Positions 1-8,400 of a stretch of 64,000 nt of DNA are shown one piece after another. Every line of letters starts with the position of its first letter. The first letter of the stretch is position 1. The translations under genes were made by a program, and so were the position numbers. Below the pieces are notes generated by a model, which saw only the letters and a program-made list of their open reading frames with translations, did not search any database and was not told the origin of the DNA. Origin of the DNA: a virus; the IMG/VR virus record IMGVR_UViG_3300007609_000016, positions 1-64,000 of that record; one strand, written 5' to 3'.

Positions 1-2
1 CC

Positions 3-59
3 TGCGAGTGTAGCAATACATATAATCCTAATGCTGTTATGACTGTGCAACTCAGATAA
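3..59 (+). CDS. 3' end of an upstream gene (partial, uncertain)
   Basis: Reading from base 3 gives 18 codons ending in the residues NPNAVMTVQLR and a TAA at 57-59. The peptide looks like an ordinary soluble protein end and is followed by a hairpin at 75-92, as expected for a gene end. The frame from base 1 also stays open for a short stretch, to a TGA at 40-42, so the frame choice is a judgement. No family can be assigned from so few residues. Confidence 0.35.
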   Translation, partial: CECSNTYNPNAVMTVQLR

Positions 60-74
60 TGTGCAGAAAATATT

Positions 75-95
75 GAGCCCCGCAACGGGCTCTTT
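75..95 (+). terminator. Candidate terminator hairpin
   Basis: GAGCCC (75-80) pairs with GGGCTC (87-92) across a 6-base loop and is followed by TTT. The stem is GC-rich against an AT-rich background, and it lies just after the putative upstream gene end. The U-tract is short, so it could be an RNA-stability hairpin instead. Confidence 0.5.
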
Positions 96-245
96 ATGAC
101 CGAACAATCTAGATAATACTAAAACTGCTTCGCAGTTAATAATTAAAAAAAATGCGTTGAGCGTAAGCGATAACGCAAACGATCTTTAGATCGTTCTCTA
201 GTTAATATGCGATAAATAAATTATAATATTTCGGAATTATAAAAA
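96..245 (+). other. Non-coding stretch with several hairpins
   Basis: No convincing gene was found here. Three further inverted repeats follow the hairpin at 75-92. AACTGC/GCAGTT lies at 123-137 with a 3-base loop. GCGTT/AACGC lies at about 153-175. A near-perfect palindrome, AACGATCT-TT-AGATCGTT, lies at 178-195. The late promoter at 211-218 closes the region. Confidence 0.5.
211..218 (+). promoter_or_regulatory. T4-type late promoter element GATAAATA
   Basis: GATAAATA differs from the T4 late consensus TATAAATA only at the first base. It lies 27 bases before the ATG at 246. By the T4 rule transcription would start near 224, leaving a short A/T-rich leader without a clear Shine-Dalgarno sequence. 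Confidence 0.6.
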
Positions 246-2042
246 ATGAAACTAAATGAAGTTACAATTGTAGAATCACGACAGTCTCTTGTTGAAGCAC
301 AGATGTATGAATCTCGTAAGATTCTTATCGAATCAATGAGTGGACTTACAACCAAGCAACGCAAAGTTGTTTATGAATTTTATAATGGGTTTGAACCTCT
401 TATTGCTGAATTGCGATTAATGGAAGCAACATTATCAGCTGATCAAATCCAACAGATATTTGGCAATGTAGAGCAAGGTGCTACAGCAAGTGGCAGTAAC
501 AGAACCATGGTAGGAAAAGGCGTAGATGCCGCTAAATTACCAGGTAAAGTTGTATCAGCCATTGACGATAAAATCAATGAGCTAGGCAGAATGGTTCAAA
601 ATGCTGGTCCTATTAAAAATATAGATGCCAAGTTCGAAGAACTAAAGAAAAAGATTTCCACAGATAATCCCGAAGTAGCAAAAAGAATCAAGTCAGTTTC
701 TGATTGGGCAAAAGCCAATCCAGGAAAAGCAAGTCTAGCAGTTGGTATTTTAACCGCTGCCGCGGCGTTTGCCGCTGGACCAGCAGGTGGTGCTGCCGCT
801 GGTTTCTTTTTAAGATCGGCCAATGAATTGCTCAAAGGTGAAAAACTATCCACAGCCGTTGGTAAGTCAGTAAAGACTGCTGCATATGGTGCTATGGCAG
901 GTTGGGCACTGGAAGGAATTGGCGATTGGCTAGAAGGTATCAGAGCCGATGTTATTCCGTACGATAAAGCACCTGGAATAGCCAAGGTAGATGTAAATCT
1001 TACCCACACACTTGAAATGCCGGGTTATTCATTTAAAGACACAATCCTTGGTATATTCGTTCCTGAAGACATGGTGCCTGAACTACAGGCTCTTGTAGAA
1101 AAAGCAGCCGCAGGTGATGTAGATGCATTTAGAGAAATATCAATGTTTGCTGATTCGTTCGATGTTAACGAATACTTAGACAATGTAAATGCTATTAATG
1201 CTGTAGCAAAAGAAGTTGCTCAACAGAACGATGCGTTTTTACAAGGAATGACTAAAGTTAACGATGCTGTCGCGGCACTAGCACAAGGTTCAATACAAGG
1301 TAAATTTGACAGCAAAGATGTTAAAGTTGAAGGTGAACCTGTGCAAGACGGTGAATCTAAAAAAGAAAGCACAGAGTTTTACAAGTCTAAACTCAGTGAA
1401 GGACAGGTTTATTTGGTCTTTAACACACTGGAAAGAATCCAAATACTTTCTGAAGCAGAAGCAGAGCAAGATGCTAAGCCAGCACCCGAAGGTGAGCCTG
1501 AACAAAAAGAAAAGAAGCCTGGCTTCTTTTCACGAATGGGCAAGAATCTAACCACAAAAATTACCGCAGATAAACTAAACAAAGCGTGGAAAAAAGCAGG
1601 ATCGCCTACAGATTCAAATGAATTGGCAAACTTTTTACGTCAGCAAGGAGTTAACGACGAAGTAATTACTCCAGTATACAAGCAAATGAAATTGAAAGTT
1701 CCTGCGGCACCTAAGCAAACTGATCCTAACGCAAAACAAGATAATGCTACAAAAGCAAAAGACGGTGGTGCTAGCCAAACAGGTGGTGCTACTGGAGGAA
1801 AAACATCTCCTACTGGCCAAACAGGCGGAGCTGGTGGAAAGAAAGCCGCTCAAGGATTTTCGTATAACGACGTTAAAGCTCATATTGCCAAATTAACAGC
1901 AAAAGACAAGCGTAGACTTTTAAAATATCTAGGTAGATCGCAACCATCTTCTACAACGACAAAAGCTCCTGCTAAGAAACCAGCTACCCAACCAGCAGGA
2001 ATTAAACAAGGTGGATATCAAACAACAGGACCAACAGCATGA
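246..2042 (+). CDS. Putative internal head or structural protein, low-complexity C-terminus
   Basis: I do not recognise a named family. The 598-aa protein begins MKLNEVTIVES, which contains I8-V9-E10 followed by S11. This fits the T4 prohead protease rule (L/I-x-E, cut after E) close to the N-terminus. Residues about 160-190 are alanine/glycine-rich and hydrophobic (AVGILTAAAAFAAGPAGG), with the look of a membrane-active helix. The C-terminal 150 residues are basic and rich in Gly, Thr, Ala and Lys (repeated TGGA and PAKKPA). It overlaps the next gene by ATGA, so the two are translationally coupled. I infer a virion protein packaged in the head or ejected with DNA. A baseplate or tail role is possible given the hub gene beyond it. 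Confidence 0.55.
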   Translation: MKLNEVTIVESRQSLVEAQMYESRKILIESMSGLTTKQRKVVYEFYNGFEPLIAELRLMEATLSADQIQQIFGNVEQGATASGSNRTMVGKGVDAAKLPGKVVSAIDDKINELGRMVQNAGPIKNIDAKFEELKKKISTDNPEVAKRIKSVSDWAKANPGKASLAVGILTAAAAFAAGPAGGAAAGFFLRSANELLKGEKLSTAVGKSVKTAAYGAMAGWALEGIGDWLEGIRADVIPYDKAPGIAKVDVNLTHTLEMPGYSFKDTILGIFVPEDMVPELQALVEKAAAGDVDAFREISMFADSFDVNEYLDNVNAINAVAKEVAQQNDAFLQGMTKVNDAVAALAQGSIQGKFDSKDVKVEGEPVQDGESKKESTEFYKSKLSEGQVYLVFNTLERIQILSEAEAEQDAKPAPEGEPEQKEKKPGFFSRMGKNLTTKITADKLNKAWKKAGSPTDSNELANFLRQQGVNDEVITPVYKQMKLKVPAAPKQTDPNAKQDNATKAKDGGASQTGGATGGKTSPTGQTGGAGGKKAAQGFSYNDVKAHIAKLTAKDKRRLLKYLGRSQPSSTTTKAPAKKPATQPAGIKQGGYQTTGPTA

Positions 2043-2869
2043 AATTCAATGACTTTTTAACAGAATCTGAAATTAACGAACTAGAATATCTGGCAGAAGG
2101 TCCTAAGCTAGATAAAGCCAAAGAAATTGGTGGTAAGATAGTTAAAGGTGCTGGCACAGCCGCAGGTACAGTTGCTAAAGGTGCTGGTGCCGCAATTGGA
2201 GGTCTAGCAGGGTTAGGTAAAGCATTTACTAAAGGTGTTAAAGCAGGTTACAAGACTACAAGCTTAGACGGCGGAAGTGATGGCGATTCTGGAAAAGACG
2301 GTGCTGATGGTGCTGATGGTGCTGATGGAACAAGTGGCGGAGCTGGTGGTACTCAAGGAGTTACTCCACAGCCAACACCAACACCCGGACCGACTCCAAC
2401 GCCAACACCCGGACCGACTCCAACGCCAACGCCAACTCCTGGACCAACTCCAACTCCAGAACCGGATCCAAACAGAGCTACAAATTACAAACAAGCTCAG
2501 GATATGCTATCAGGATTAACTGGACAGCAAAGAGCACAAATTAGAAAAATGCTAGAAAAAGAAATTGCAGGGTTAGACGCTAAAAAAGGTTCTGGACAAG
2601 ATCAACAACAGCAACAACAGTCTCCAACACAGCCTAACAACATTAATATTAATGTTCAAGGCGGTGATCAAACACAGAACACAACTGCTCAAGGTGGAAA
2701 TACAGCAAAAGATGCTACATCAAGTACAGCAAGTACAGCAACAACGGGTCAAAAAGCAGGACAGCAAATGGGCTACAACCAAAAATTTACCAATATGACT
2801 TCACAGGTTGGTAAAAAACAACCTAAGATTACTCCAAAACCGAAGACAGCAACAGCGACTACCGCTTAA
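2039..2869 (+). CDS. Low-complexity protein with collagen-like and PT repeats, putative internal head protein
   Basis: The 276-aa protein begins MKFNDFLTES, with L7-T8-E9 followed by S10. This is again a gp21-type cleavage pattern in a short N-terminal leader, like the preceding gene. Next comes an Ala/Gly-rich amphipathic stretch (about residues 35-75), a short collagen-like GADGADGADG run (about 88-100), a Pro-Thr-Gly-Pro repeat (about 110-140), a short helical segment (LTGQQRAQIRKMLEKEI) and a Gln/Asn/Thr-rich tail. It is coupled to the previous gene by ATGA and converges on a minus-strand gene, sharing TTAA at the stops. No family is recognised; the function is inferred from the leader only. 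Confidence 0.55.
   Translation: MKFNDFLTESEINELEYLAEGPKLDKAKEIGGKIVKGAGTAAGTVAKGAGAAIGGLAGLGKAFTKGVKAGYKTTSLDGGSDGDSGKDGADGADGADGTSGGAGGTQGVTPQPTPTPGPTPTPTPGPTPTPTPTPGPTPTPEPDPNRATNYKQAQDMLSGLTGQQRAQIRKMLEKEIAGLDAKKGSGQDQQQQQQSPTQPNNININVQGGDQTQNTTAQGGNTAKDATSSTASTATTGQKAGQQMGYNQKFTNMTSQVGKKQPKITPKPKTATATTA
2378..2425 (+). repeat. Perfect 24-bp tandem repeat, two copies, plus a degenerate third
   Basis: The 24-bp unit at 2378-2401 is repeated exactly at 2402-2425, and a degenerate copy continues to about 2460. It encodes the TPTPGPTP tract of the host gene. The unit is a multiple of three, so slippage changes linker length without breaking the frame. Confidence 0.85.
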
Positions 2870-2882
2870 AAGAACGGTAGTC
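2857..2882. terminator. Two-way hairpin at convergent gene ends
   Basis: GACTACCG (2857-2864) and CGGTAGTC (2875-2882) form a perfect 8-bp stem. It encloses the overlapping stop codons of the plus-strand gene ending at 2869 and the minus-strand gene ending at 2866. There is no long U-tract, so it may act as a transcript-end or RNA-stability structure for both strands. Confidence 0.5.
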
Positions 2883-3087
2883 CTGACTTCTTAGTTGTTT
2901 CTAGGTTTTCTTTGATAATGTCTGATACTATTTCTCGTTCGTCGTAGGATAAATTCATAGCTTCCGAGTAGCCCATTCCTCTCATATACCAAGACATTTT
3001 TAATGCTTCTTTTTTAATTGCCTTGGCATCTTGATCCAAACGCTCTGAAAAATCTCTAATTTCAGACTCGGTTTGCGTAAGGATCAT
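2866..3087 (-). CDS. Small protein downstream of the gp26-like gene (gp51 position)
   Basis: This 73-aa acidic helical protein contains MSWYMRGMGYSEAMNLSYDERE. It overlaps the gp26-like gene by ATGA, so the two are coupled. In T4, gene 51 (a baseplate hub assembly factor) sits directly beside gene 26. The position therefore suggests a gp51 counterpart, but T4 gp51 is much longer and no sequence motif ties them together. It could also be a small hub chaperone of separate origin. Confidence 0.5.
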   Translation of the reverse strand: MILTQTESEIRDFSERLDQDAKAIKKEALKMSWYMRGMGYSEAMNLSYDEREIVSDIIKENLETTKKSGLPFF

Positions 3088-3929
3088 CGATCGAAAAAAT
3101 TTGCTTGATCCATCGTAAACGGTTGTTTGTATTCATGTCCACAACCTGTACAGGTAACGTCGACAGGCTCGATTTCGTTACGACTTTTCATTGCTTGAAT
3201 ATGATTGCTAATTGTGTCAAATATTTCTTTAGTTGTATTATTGATAAAATCTTTAATTTGTGCTTGATCTTGCACAGTGCCTTGAGGTGTTTCGATTGCA
3301 TAGATACAACCTGCAATGATATCTACCGAAAGTTCTGTAATTTTTACAAAACTTTGACCAAACATATCGACTTTTTGTTCGTCGGACATCGAGTCGTCGT
3401 TGATAATTTGAAAGATTCTTTGTTGTTCAAAAGTCTTTAAAGCAGTTTTTGTCATTTCTCGGTATGTATAAGGACGTATATGTATTTTTAAAGGATCAAC
3501 ATCGATAACTGAGTTATATTCGATGTTGCCTAAGCTAGATAGAAGATTAGTTAAGTCTAGTTCGTAGTCATTTGATTCTGTGCATTCTGTACAAGTAGAA
3601 GACATTTCCATTTTATCGCCGAATGTTGCAATTCTAATAGCAACTAACACTGTGTCTACATCTAAGGTAGGCATTTGCCAAGGGTCTTTAATAGCAGGTA
3701 CACAGCTTTTAATTACTTCCACGGTGCTTTGGCCGCTTAACAGTGCATCGGGCGTTTTAAACATTAGTTCGTCCTTTGCTGTCATGCCGTATACGGCATA
3801 CTCACCGTTTTCACTTTTATCAAGTGCTCCATCGGGGTAAAATTCGCCATTAGAAGGCAATCTTATATAAATTTTAGGCTGTCTATAGTATTGACTTAAC
3901 AAATTTCCTTGATTTTGTAAATCAGTCAT
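3084..3929 (-). CDS. 26: Baseplate hub protein, gp26-like
   Basis: The 281-aa protein resembles the T4 gp26 family of baseplate hub proteins as found in marine T4-like phages. It has an N-terminal SNGEFYPDG region, then AKDELMFKTPDALLSGQ, and two CxxC pairs (CTECTESN mid-protein and CTGCGHEY near the C-terminus) that could form a zinc knuckle. The start at 3929 is chosen over an upstream in-frame ATG at 4058. MTDLQNQG has GGAGA just upstream and a perfect late promoter ahead of it, whereas the upstream extension is hydrophobic and unlike the family. In T4 the hub is the central baseplate piece that anchors the tape measure and tube; the neighbouring tape-measure-like gene fits. Confidence 0.75.
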   Translation of the reverse strand: MTDLQNQGNLLSQYYRQPKIYIRLPSNGEFYPDGALDKSENGEYAVYGMTAKDELMFKTPDALLSGQSTVEVIKSCVPAIKDPWQMPTLDVDTVLVAIRIATFGDKMEMSSTCTECTESNDYELDLTNLLSSLGNIEYNSVIDVDPLKIHIRPYTYREMTKTALKTFEQQRIFQIINDDSMSDEQKVDMFGQSFVKITELSVDIIAGCIYAIETPQGTVQDQAQIKDFINNTTKEIFDTISNHIQAMKSRNEIEPVDVTCTGCGHEYKQPFTMDQANFFDR

Positions 3930-3963
3930 CTTTTTCTCCAATAAATACATTACGAACTCAGTA

Positions 3964-3971
3964 TATTTATA
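3964..3971 (-). promoter_or_regulatory. Perfect T4 late promoter TATAAATA, minus strand
   Basis: The plus strand reads TATTTATA, which is TATAAATA on the minus strand, an exact T4 late consensus. It lies 34 bases before the gp26-like start at 3929, with GGAGA between, so this unit has a normal leader. Confidence 0.75.
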
Positions 3972-3997
3972 TACGCATATTTCTAGGATTTTAATTA

Positions 3998-6655
3998 ATG
4001 GCAACAGTAACCGTAGATATTCCAGGCGTTGGTGCAGTTGAAGCAAATAATGCCGCATCTGAATCTACTCTCAGAGAACTAGTAACCCTAATGAAAGGTA
4101 GTGGAGCCGGTGGCGGCGGAGCTGGCGGAGGCGGAGCTGGCGGCGGCGGAGGTATTGGTGCCATCGGCGGTTCTGGAGGAACGGCTAACGCGGCATCTAA
4201 AGCACTAAGCGGATTATCTGGCACTGTTGGAGTGGTAGGTAAAGGTTTAGGTTTAGTTGCTGCCGGTGCCGGATATGTAGTTGGCGGATTTACTAGATTA
4301 GCAGAAGAATCAACAAAAGTTATCGACGAATTTGCCAATGTAGGTGATAGTTTGACATCTGCCGCTCAAACACTTAATCATATTCCTATAGTAGGCGGTG
4401 TATTGGCTACGGTGTTCGGTGCGGTAGCCGGACAAGCTGAAGCAATGGCTCAGAATTTCCAACAAGCAACAGCTAGTGGTGCAGATTTTGGCGGTAGTGT
4501 AAGTGAGATGACACGAAGTGCATCAGCCGCTGGTATGACTCTAGATGCGTTTGCAGGACTAATTGCACAAAACGGTGAAGCAATGGTTGCCCTAGGAAGC
4601 ACTACCACTGAAGGTGCAAGAAGATTTGCTACTCTGTCTAGATCTTTAAGAACCAGTTCAGACGGTCTGTATGCTCTAGGGTTTTCAACCGAATCAATCA
4701 ATGAAGGCCTTGCAAATTATGCCCGTAATCTTAGATTACAAGGTATGCAAAACACAAAAAATAATGATGAGCTTGTGTCAGGAACACAGGATTATCTAAA
4801 AGAAATGGATGCTCTTGCTAAAATTACAGGACAAGAACGCAAGGCTAAAGAAGCAGAACGTGAAAGATTACTTAAAGATGCACAGTTCCAAGCGTCAATG
4901 GCCGGACTTAACGAAGATGTTAGAAAAAGTTTTGGTAATTTGATAGGACAAATGCCTACACAAGAGTTAGGTGATTTTGCAAAAGATATTTTAGCAACAG
5001 GAACAGCAACTTCGGAAGAAAGTCAAAAATTAATGGCTCAAATGCCAGAATCCGCAGCCATGTTGCAAGATTTTCACTCTAGAATGCAGAGAGGAGAAAA
5101 GATTTCAGATCAAGAAAGAAATGCTCTTAATAATCTAATGCAACAGGAAGGTGCAAGAAATCTACAAAGGATTAAAACTGCTGGTGCTGCCGTTCCAGAA
5201 TTAGCAGGCGTGGTCAATTCATTAACTGCCACATCAAGGCTACAGAGAGATGCTGTGTTAGATGCCGCTAATGCACAAGGAGCTGCAAAAGCTGGCACTG
5301 ATGGATTTAATGAACAAATTAATGCCGCTAAACAACAGCTAGCAGAATTTTCAAACGGATTCAAAGAAGTTCTAGCAACCAGTGGATTAATTCCACATCT
5401 TATGGATATGTTTGGAATGATGGCGACAGTAGTTCAAACTCTTATTGTTCCGATGTTCCGAGATCTTTTTGTTCCGGCATTTCAGCGTGTTAGCGACGGC
5501 ATAATGAACTTTGCCAGTGCAATTTGGCCAATGCTAGAAGCAACAGTGCTTGCTCTAAGAAACGTTTTTGAAAGTGTAGTCACTACTTCTTTAAGTTTAA
5601 TAGAGCCGTTCCAGTCTTTGTATTTGAAAATACTAGATTTGTTCGGCGGAGCAGACTTTTTAGGCAGGAAATTACTCGAAGTAGGGGACTATGTTAGCGG
5701 TGCATTTGAATTTTTAGGCGAAGTTGTTAAATTTGCCATCGGTGGATTTATCGGTCTTATAGATATGGTCACTGGTTTTATTGCAAATTCAGAATTTTTA
5801 AGCGGTGTATTCAAAGGACTAGGAGATGCAATTAGCACAACTTGGGATACACTAAGAACCTACATCAGTAAAGAAGGATTTCATTATCTAATTGCCAGTA
5901 TAAAAGATGGATTTGACGATTTCTTTAATTATCTAGCTACTGGGTACGAACGACTAATGATTGACCTAGGCGAGGCAATAAACACAATTACATTCGGTGC
6001 CGCAGGTTTAAGCGAAGAAGAAGCAGCCGCTAGACGAAGAGATTTAGCTACGAAAGAAAGGATGCGTAACAAAACAGAAGCTGTCGAAGATGAACAGATT
6101 CAGTTAAAGAAAATTGCTGCCAAAGTTGCACAAGCTGAGGACGAAGCAAGAATACATCAACAACACAAAACTACAAAAACAATGGAAGACAGACTCGCTG
6201 GGCTTAAAATGAATCAGCGAGAAGAAGAAAAAATTGCCAAAGCTGTGACCGGTACCAAGCGAGACTATTCAGATCCATTGCAGACACTACTCGACGAAGC
6301 TACAGCACAAGGCAGTGGCTTCGTTAAAGATAAATTAACAGACGAAGAGCAAAAGCAACTGGCGTTAAATCCACAAGGAGCTATTAAAGATAAAAGATCA
6401 AGTGTTGCTAGTGTTGACGCAGGAAGAGACAGTGCTATTACTCAAGAACAAGAAATGGCAGATGCGGATTCTACTAAGCAGGCAGCCGAAACAGCGGCAG
6501 AAACAGTTGCTCAGTCTGGAGGAAGTTCTGCATCAGATCAATTAAATACTAACATTAATCAGCTGATAAGATTAATGGCAATTAATAATAGGCTACAAGA
6601 AGATCAATTAAGAGCAGTAAGAGGAATGACTGGCGATTTATTCCAGTCAGTGTAA
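3998..6655 (+). CDS. Tape-measure-like tail protein
   Basis: This 885-aa protein has a short N-terminal domain (MATVTVDIPGVGAVEANNAA), a glycine-rich linker of GAGGGG repeats (about residues 36-50), and long Ala-rich helices. Hydrophobic helical patches appear at about 85-100, 465-500 and 560-595, for example VVKFAIGGFIGLIDMVTGF. A charged coiled-coil segment follows (about 675-760). The alternation of helices and membrane-active patches is typical of tape-measure proteins, which set tail length and help genome entry. At about 0.15 nm per residue it would span roughly 130 nm. It is longer than T4 gp29 (590 aa) and I see no direct gp29 motif, so the call rests on architecture and on the hub neighbour. 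AGGA lies upstream of the ATG. Confidence 0.6.
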   Translation: MATVTVDIPGVGAVEANNAASESTLRELVTLMKGSGAGGGGAGGGGAGGGGGIGAIGGSGGTANAASKALSGLSGTVGVVGKGLGLVAAGAGYVVGGFTRLAEESTKVIDEFANVGDSLTSAAQTLNHIPIVGGVLATVFGAVAGQAEAMAQNFQQATASGADFGGSVSEMTRSASAAGMTLDAFAGLIAQNGEAMVALGSTTTEGARRFATLSRSLRTSSDGLYALGFSTESINEGLANYARNLRLQGMQNTKNNDELVSGTQDYLKEMDALAKITGQERKAKEAERERLLKDAQFQASMAGLNEDVRKSFGNLIGQMPTQELGDFAKDILATGTATSEESQKLMAQMPESAAMLQDFHSRMQRGEKISDQERNALNNLMQQEGARNLQRIKTAGAAVPELAGVVNSLTATSRLQRDAVLDAANAQGAAKAGTDGFNEQINAAKQQLAEFSNGFKEVLATSGLIPHLMDMFGMMATVVQTLIVPMFRDLFVPAFQRVSDGIMNFASAIWPMLEATVLALRNVFESVVTTSLSLIEPFQSLYLKILDLFGGADFLGRKLLEVGDYVSGAFEFLGEVVKFAIGGFIGLIDMVTGFIANSEFLSGVFKGLGDAISTTWDTLRTYISKEGFHYLIASIKDGFDDFFNYLATGYERLMIDLGEAINTITFGAAGLSEEEAAARRRDLATKERMRNKTEAVEDEQIQLKKIAAKVAQAEDEARIHQQHKTTKTMEDRLAGLKMNQREEEKIAKAVTGTKRDYSDPLQTLLDEATAQGSGFVKDKLTDEEQKQLALNPQGAIKDKRSSVASVDAGRDSAITQEQEMADADSTKQAAETAAETVAQSGGSSASDQLNTNINQLIRLMAINNRLQEDQLRAVRGMTGDLFQSV
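4108..4153 (+). repeat. Glycine-rich GGCGGAGCT repeat inside the tape-measure-like gene
   Basis: Imperfect in-frame repeats of GGCGGAGCTGGCGG encode the AGGGG linker. The tract is locally GC-rich compared with the AT-rich genome and is a likely length-variable site. Confidence 0.7.
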
Positions 6656-6667
6656 ACAGAGAAATAT

Positions 6668-8389
6668 ATGTCTTGGAAAAAATATTTTACTCCCGTCAAC
6701 GTTGACAATCAAGACGGAACCTACAGCCCATTGGGCGGTAACGGCAGACCAGGTCCGGCTAGATCAAACTACAGTTCGTACCTACCAGATGTATATGCGG
6801 GTGCTCCAAACAGAACAGAACGCTATATTCAGTATGACACAATGGATATGGACTCGGAAGTTAATGCGGCTCTTGATATTCTTGCTGAATTCTGCACACA
6901 AAAAGACACAGAAAACGCAACACCGTTTCAATTCTTTTTTAGAGGACAGCCTACTAACACCGAAACCAAACTTCTAAAAGAAGCTTTGCAAAAATGGGTT
7001 AAATTACAGCAATTAGAAAACAGAATTTTTCGTATTGTTAGAAATGCATTCAAATACGGAGACACTTTCTTTGTAAGAGACCCCGAAACTAAAAAATTGC
7101 TGTTTGTTGATGCGGCCAAAGTATCGAAAATTATTGTCAACGAATCAGAAGGCAAGATTCCTGAACAGTATGTAGTCAAAGATATTAATTTTAACTTCAA
7201 AGATCTGTTAGCAACTACTCCGCACGGTACACAGAACACACAGCCTAGTGGAACTAGTTCGTATACTAGCGGTGGAGGCTTCGGCAGAGGCTATGTGGGT
7301 GATGCTGCAAGATCTCCAGGTACAAGATTTCAAACTGAACAAGATGAAACCACCGTTGACGCAGAACACGTATTGCATATTTCAATTTCCGAAGGTCTAG
7401 ACAACAATTATCCTTTTGGAAATTCACTTTTAGAATCAGTTTTTAAAGTTTACAAGCAAAAAGAACTGTTAGAAGACGCAATTATCATTTATCGTATTCA
7501 GAGAGCCCCAGAAAGACGTATTTTCTATGTGGATGTTGGTAATATGCCAGCACATATGGCAATGAGTTTTGTTGAAAGGGTAAAAAATGAGATTCAACAG
7601 CGTAGAATTCCAAGTTCAACTGGTGGCGGCAACTCAATTGTTGATGCTAGCTACAATCCTCTTTCAACAAATGAAGATTATTTCTTTCCGCAGACAGCAG
7701 AAGGCAGAGGATCTAAAGTAGAAACACTTCCAGGTGGTACTAACCTAGGTGAAATTACCGATCTAAGATATTTCACAAACAAATTATTCCGTGCCCTGCG
7801 TATTCCTGCAAGTTATTTGCCAACCGCAATTGACGAACAGCCTAACACAGTAGCAGATGGCAAGGTTGGCACAGCATATATTCAAGAATTAAGATTCAAC
7901 GAATACTGTAAGAGACTTCAGAGTATGCTTATAGAACCGTTGGATCAAGAGTTTAAACTTTGGTTGCACACAAGCGGATACAATATTGATCCTAGTTTGT
8001 TCGAACTGAAGTTTAATCCGCCGCAAAACTTTGCGGCATATCGACAGGCTGAACTTGATACTACTCGTGCTAACCTTTATGGTGCGATATCTCAAGTTCC
8101 TTATCTTTCCAAACGTTTTGCTATGAAGCGTTTCTTAGGGCTAACCCCAGAAGAAATTGCAGAAAATGAAAGATTGTGGAAAGAAGAAAACGGAAACAAT
8201 CTAACTCCAGCACCTGATGCTGCCGGTGAAATGCGATCAGCAGGAATTACAGCTGGAGGAATGGCAGACGAAGCTGGTGCAATTGACGCAGAAGCTCCGG
8301 AAGGAATGGAAGCACCGCCAGCAGAAGAAGGCGGAGCCGCACCTGCAGAAGGTGGCGAAGCCGCACCACCAGAAGAACCTCCAGCGTAA
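6668..8389 (+). CDS. 20: Portal vertex protein gp20
   Basis: This 573-aa protein is a T4-family portal subunit (T4 gp20 is 524 aa). Portals form a twelve-subunit ring at one capsid vertex through which the terminase pumps DNA, and they nucleate prohead assembly. Recognisable segments are RYIQYDTMDMDSEVNAALDI near residue 60, the NAFKYGDTFFVRDPETKKLL region near 120-145, and the core around IYRIQRAPERRIFYVDVGNM near 275. The last 60 residues are an Ala/Glu/Pro-rich tail (EAPEGMEAPPAEEGG), probably disordered. It lies 12 bases after the tape-measure-like gene and its TAA stop is embedded in the late element ahead of the next gene. Confidence 0.95.
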   Translation: MSWKKYFTPVNVDNQDGTYSPLGGNGRPGPARSNYSSYLPDVYAGAPNRTERYIQYDTMDMDSEVNAALDILAEFCTQKDTENATPFQFFFRGQPTNTETKLLKEALQKWVKLQQLENRIFRIVRNAFKYGDTFFVRDPETKKLLFVDAAKVSKIIVNESEGKIPEQYVVKDINFNFKDLLATTPHGTQNTQPSGTSSYTSGGGFGRGYVGDAARSPGTRFQTEQDETTVDAEHVLHISISEGLDNNYPFGNSLLESVFKVYKQKELLEDAIIIYRIQRAPERRIFYVDVGNMPAHMAMSFVERVKNEIQQRRIPSSTGGGNSIVDASYNPLSTNEDYFFPQTAEGRGSKVETLPGGTNLGEITDLRYFTNKLFRALRIPASYLPTAIDEQPNTVADGKVGTAYIQELRFNEYCKRLQSMLIEPLDQEFKLWLHTSGYNIDPSLFELKFNPPQNFAAYRQAELDTTRANLYGAISQVPYLSKRFAMKRFLGLTPEEIAENERLWKEENGNNLTPAPDAAGEMRSAGITAGGMADEAGAIDAEAPEGMEAPPAEEGGAAPAEGGEAAPPEEPPA

Positions 8390-8395
8390 TAAATA
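8388..8395 (+). promoter_or_regulatory. Late element AATAAATA, 5 bases before ATG
   Basis: AATAAATA overlaps the TAA stop of gp20 (8387-8389). It is followed by CAACT and then the ATG at 8401. In T4 the late element spans about -13 to -6, so +1 falls on the A of the ATG. No Shine-Dalgarno sequence is present. Confidence 0.65.
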
Positions 8396-8400
8396 CAACT

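Noticed and set aside
2378-2460. Possible CRISPR or regulatory repeat
   Set aside because: The 24-bp repeats are contiguous with no spacers and encode an in-frame Pro-Thr-Gly linker.
3964-3971. Late promoter on the plus strand for the tape-measure-like gene
   Set aside because: The plus strand reads TATTTATA, which is not the consensus; the exact TATAAATA is on the minus strand and serves the gp26-like gene.
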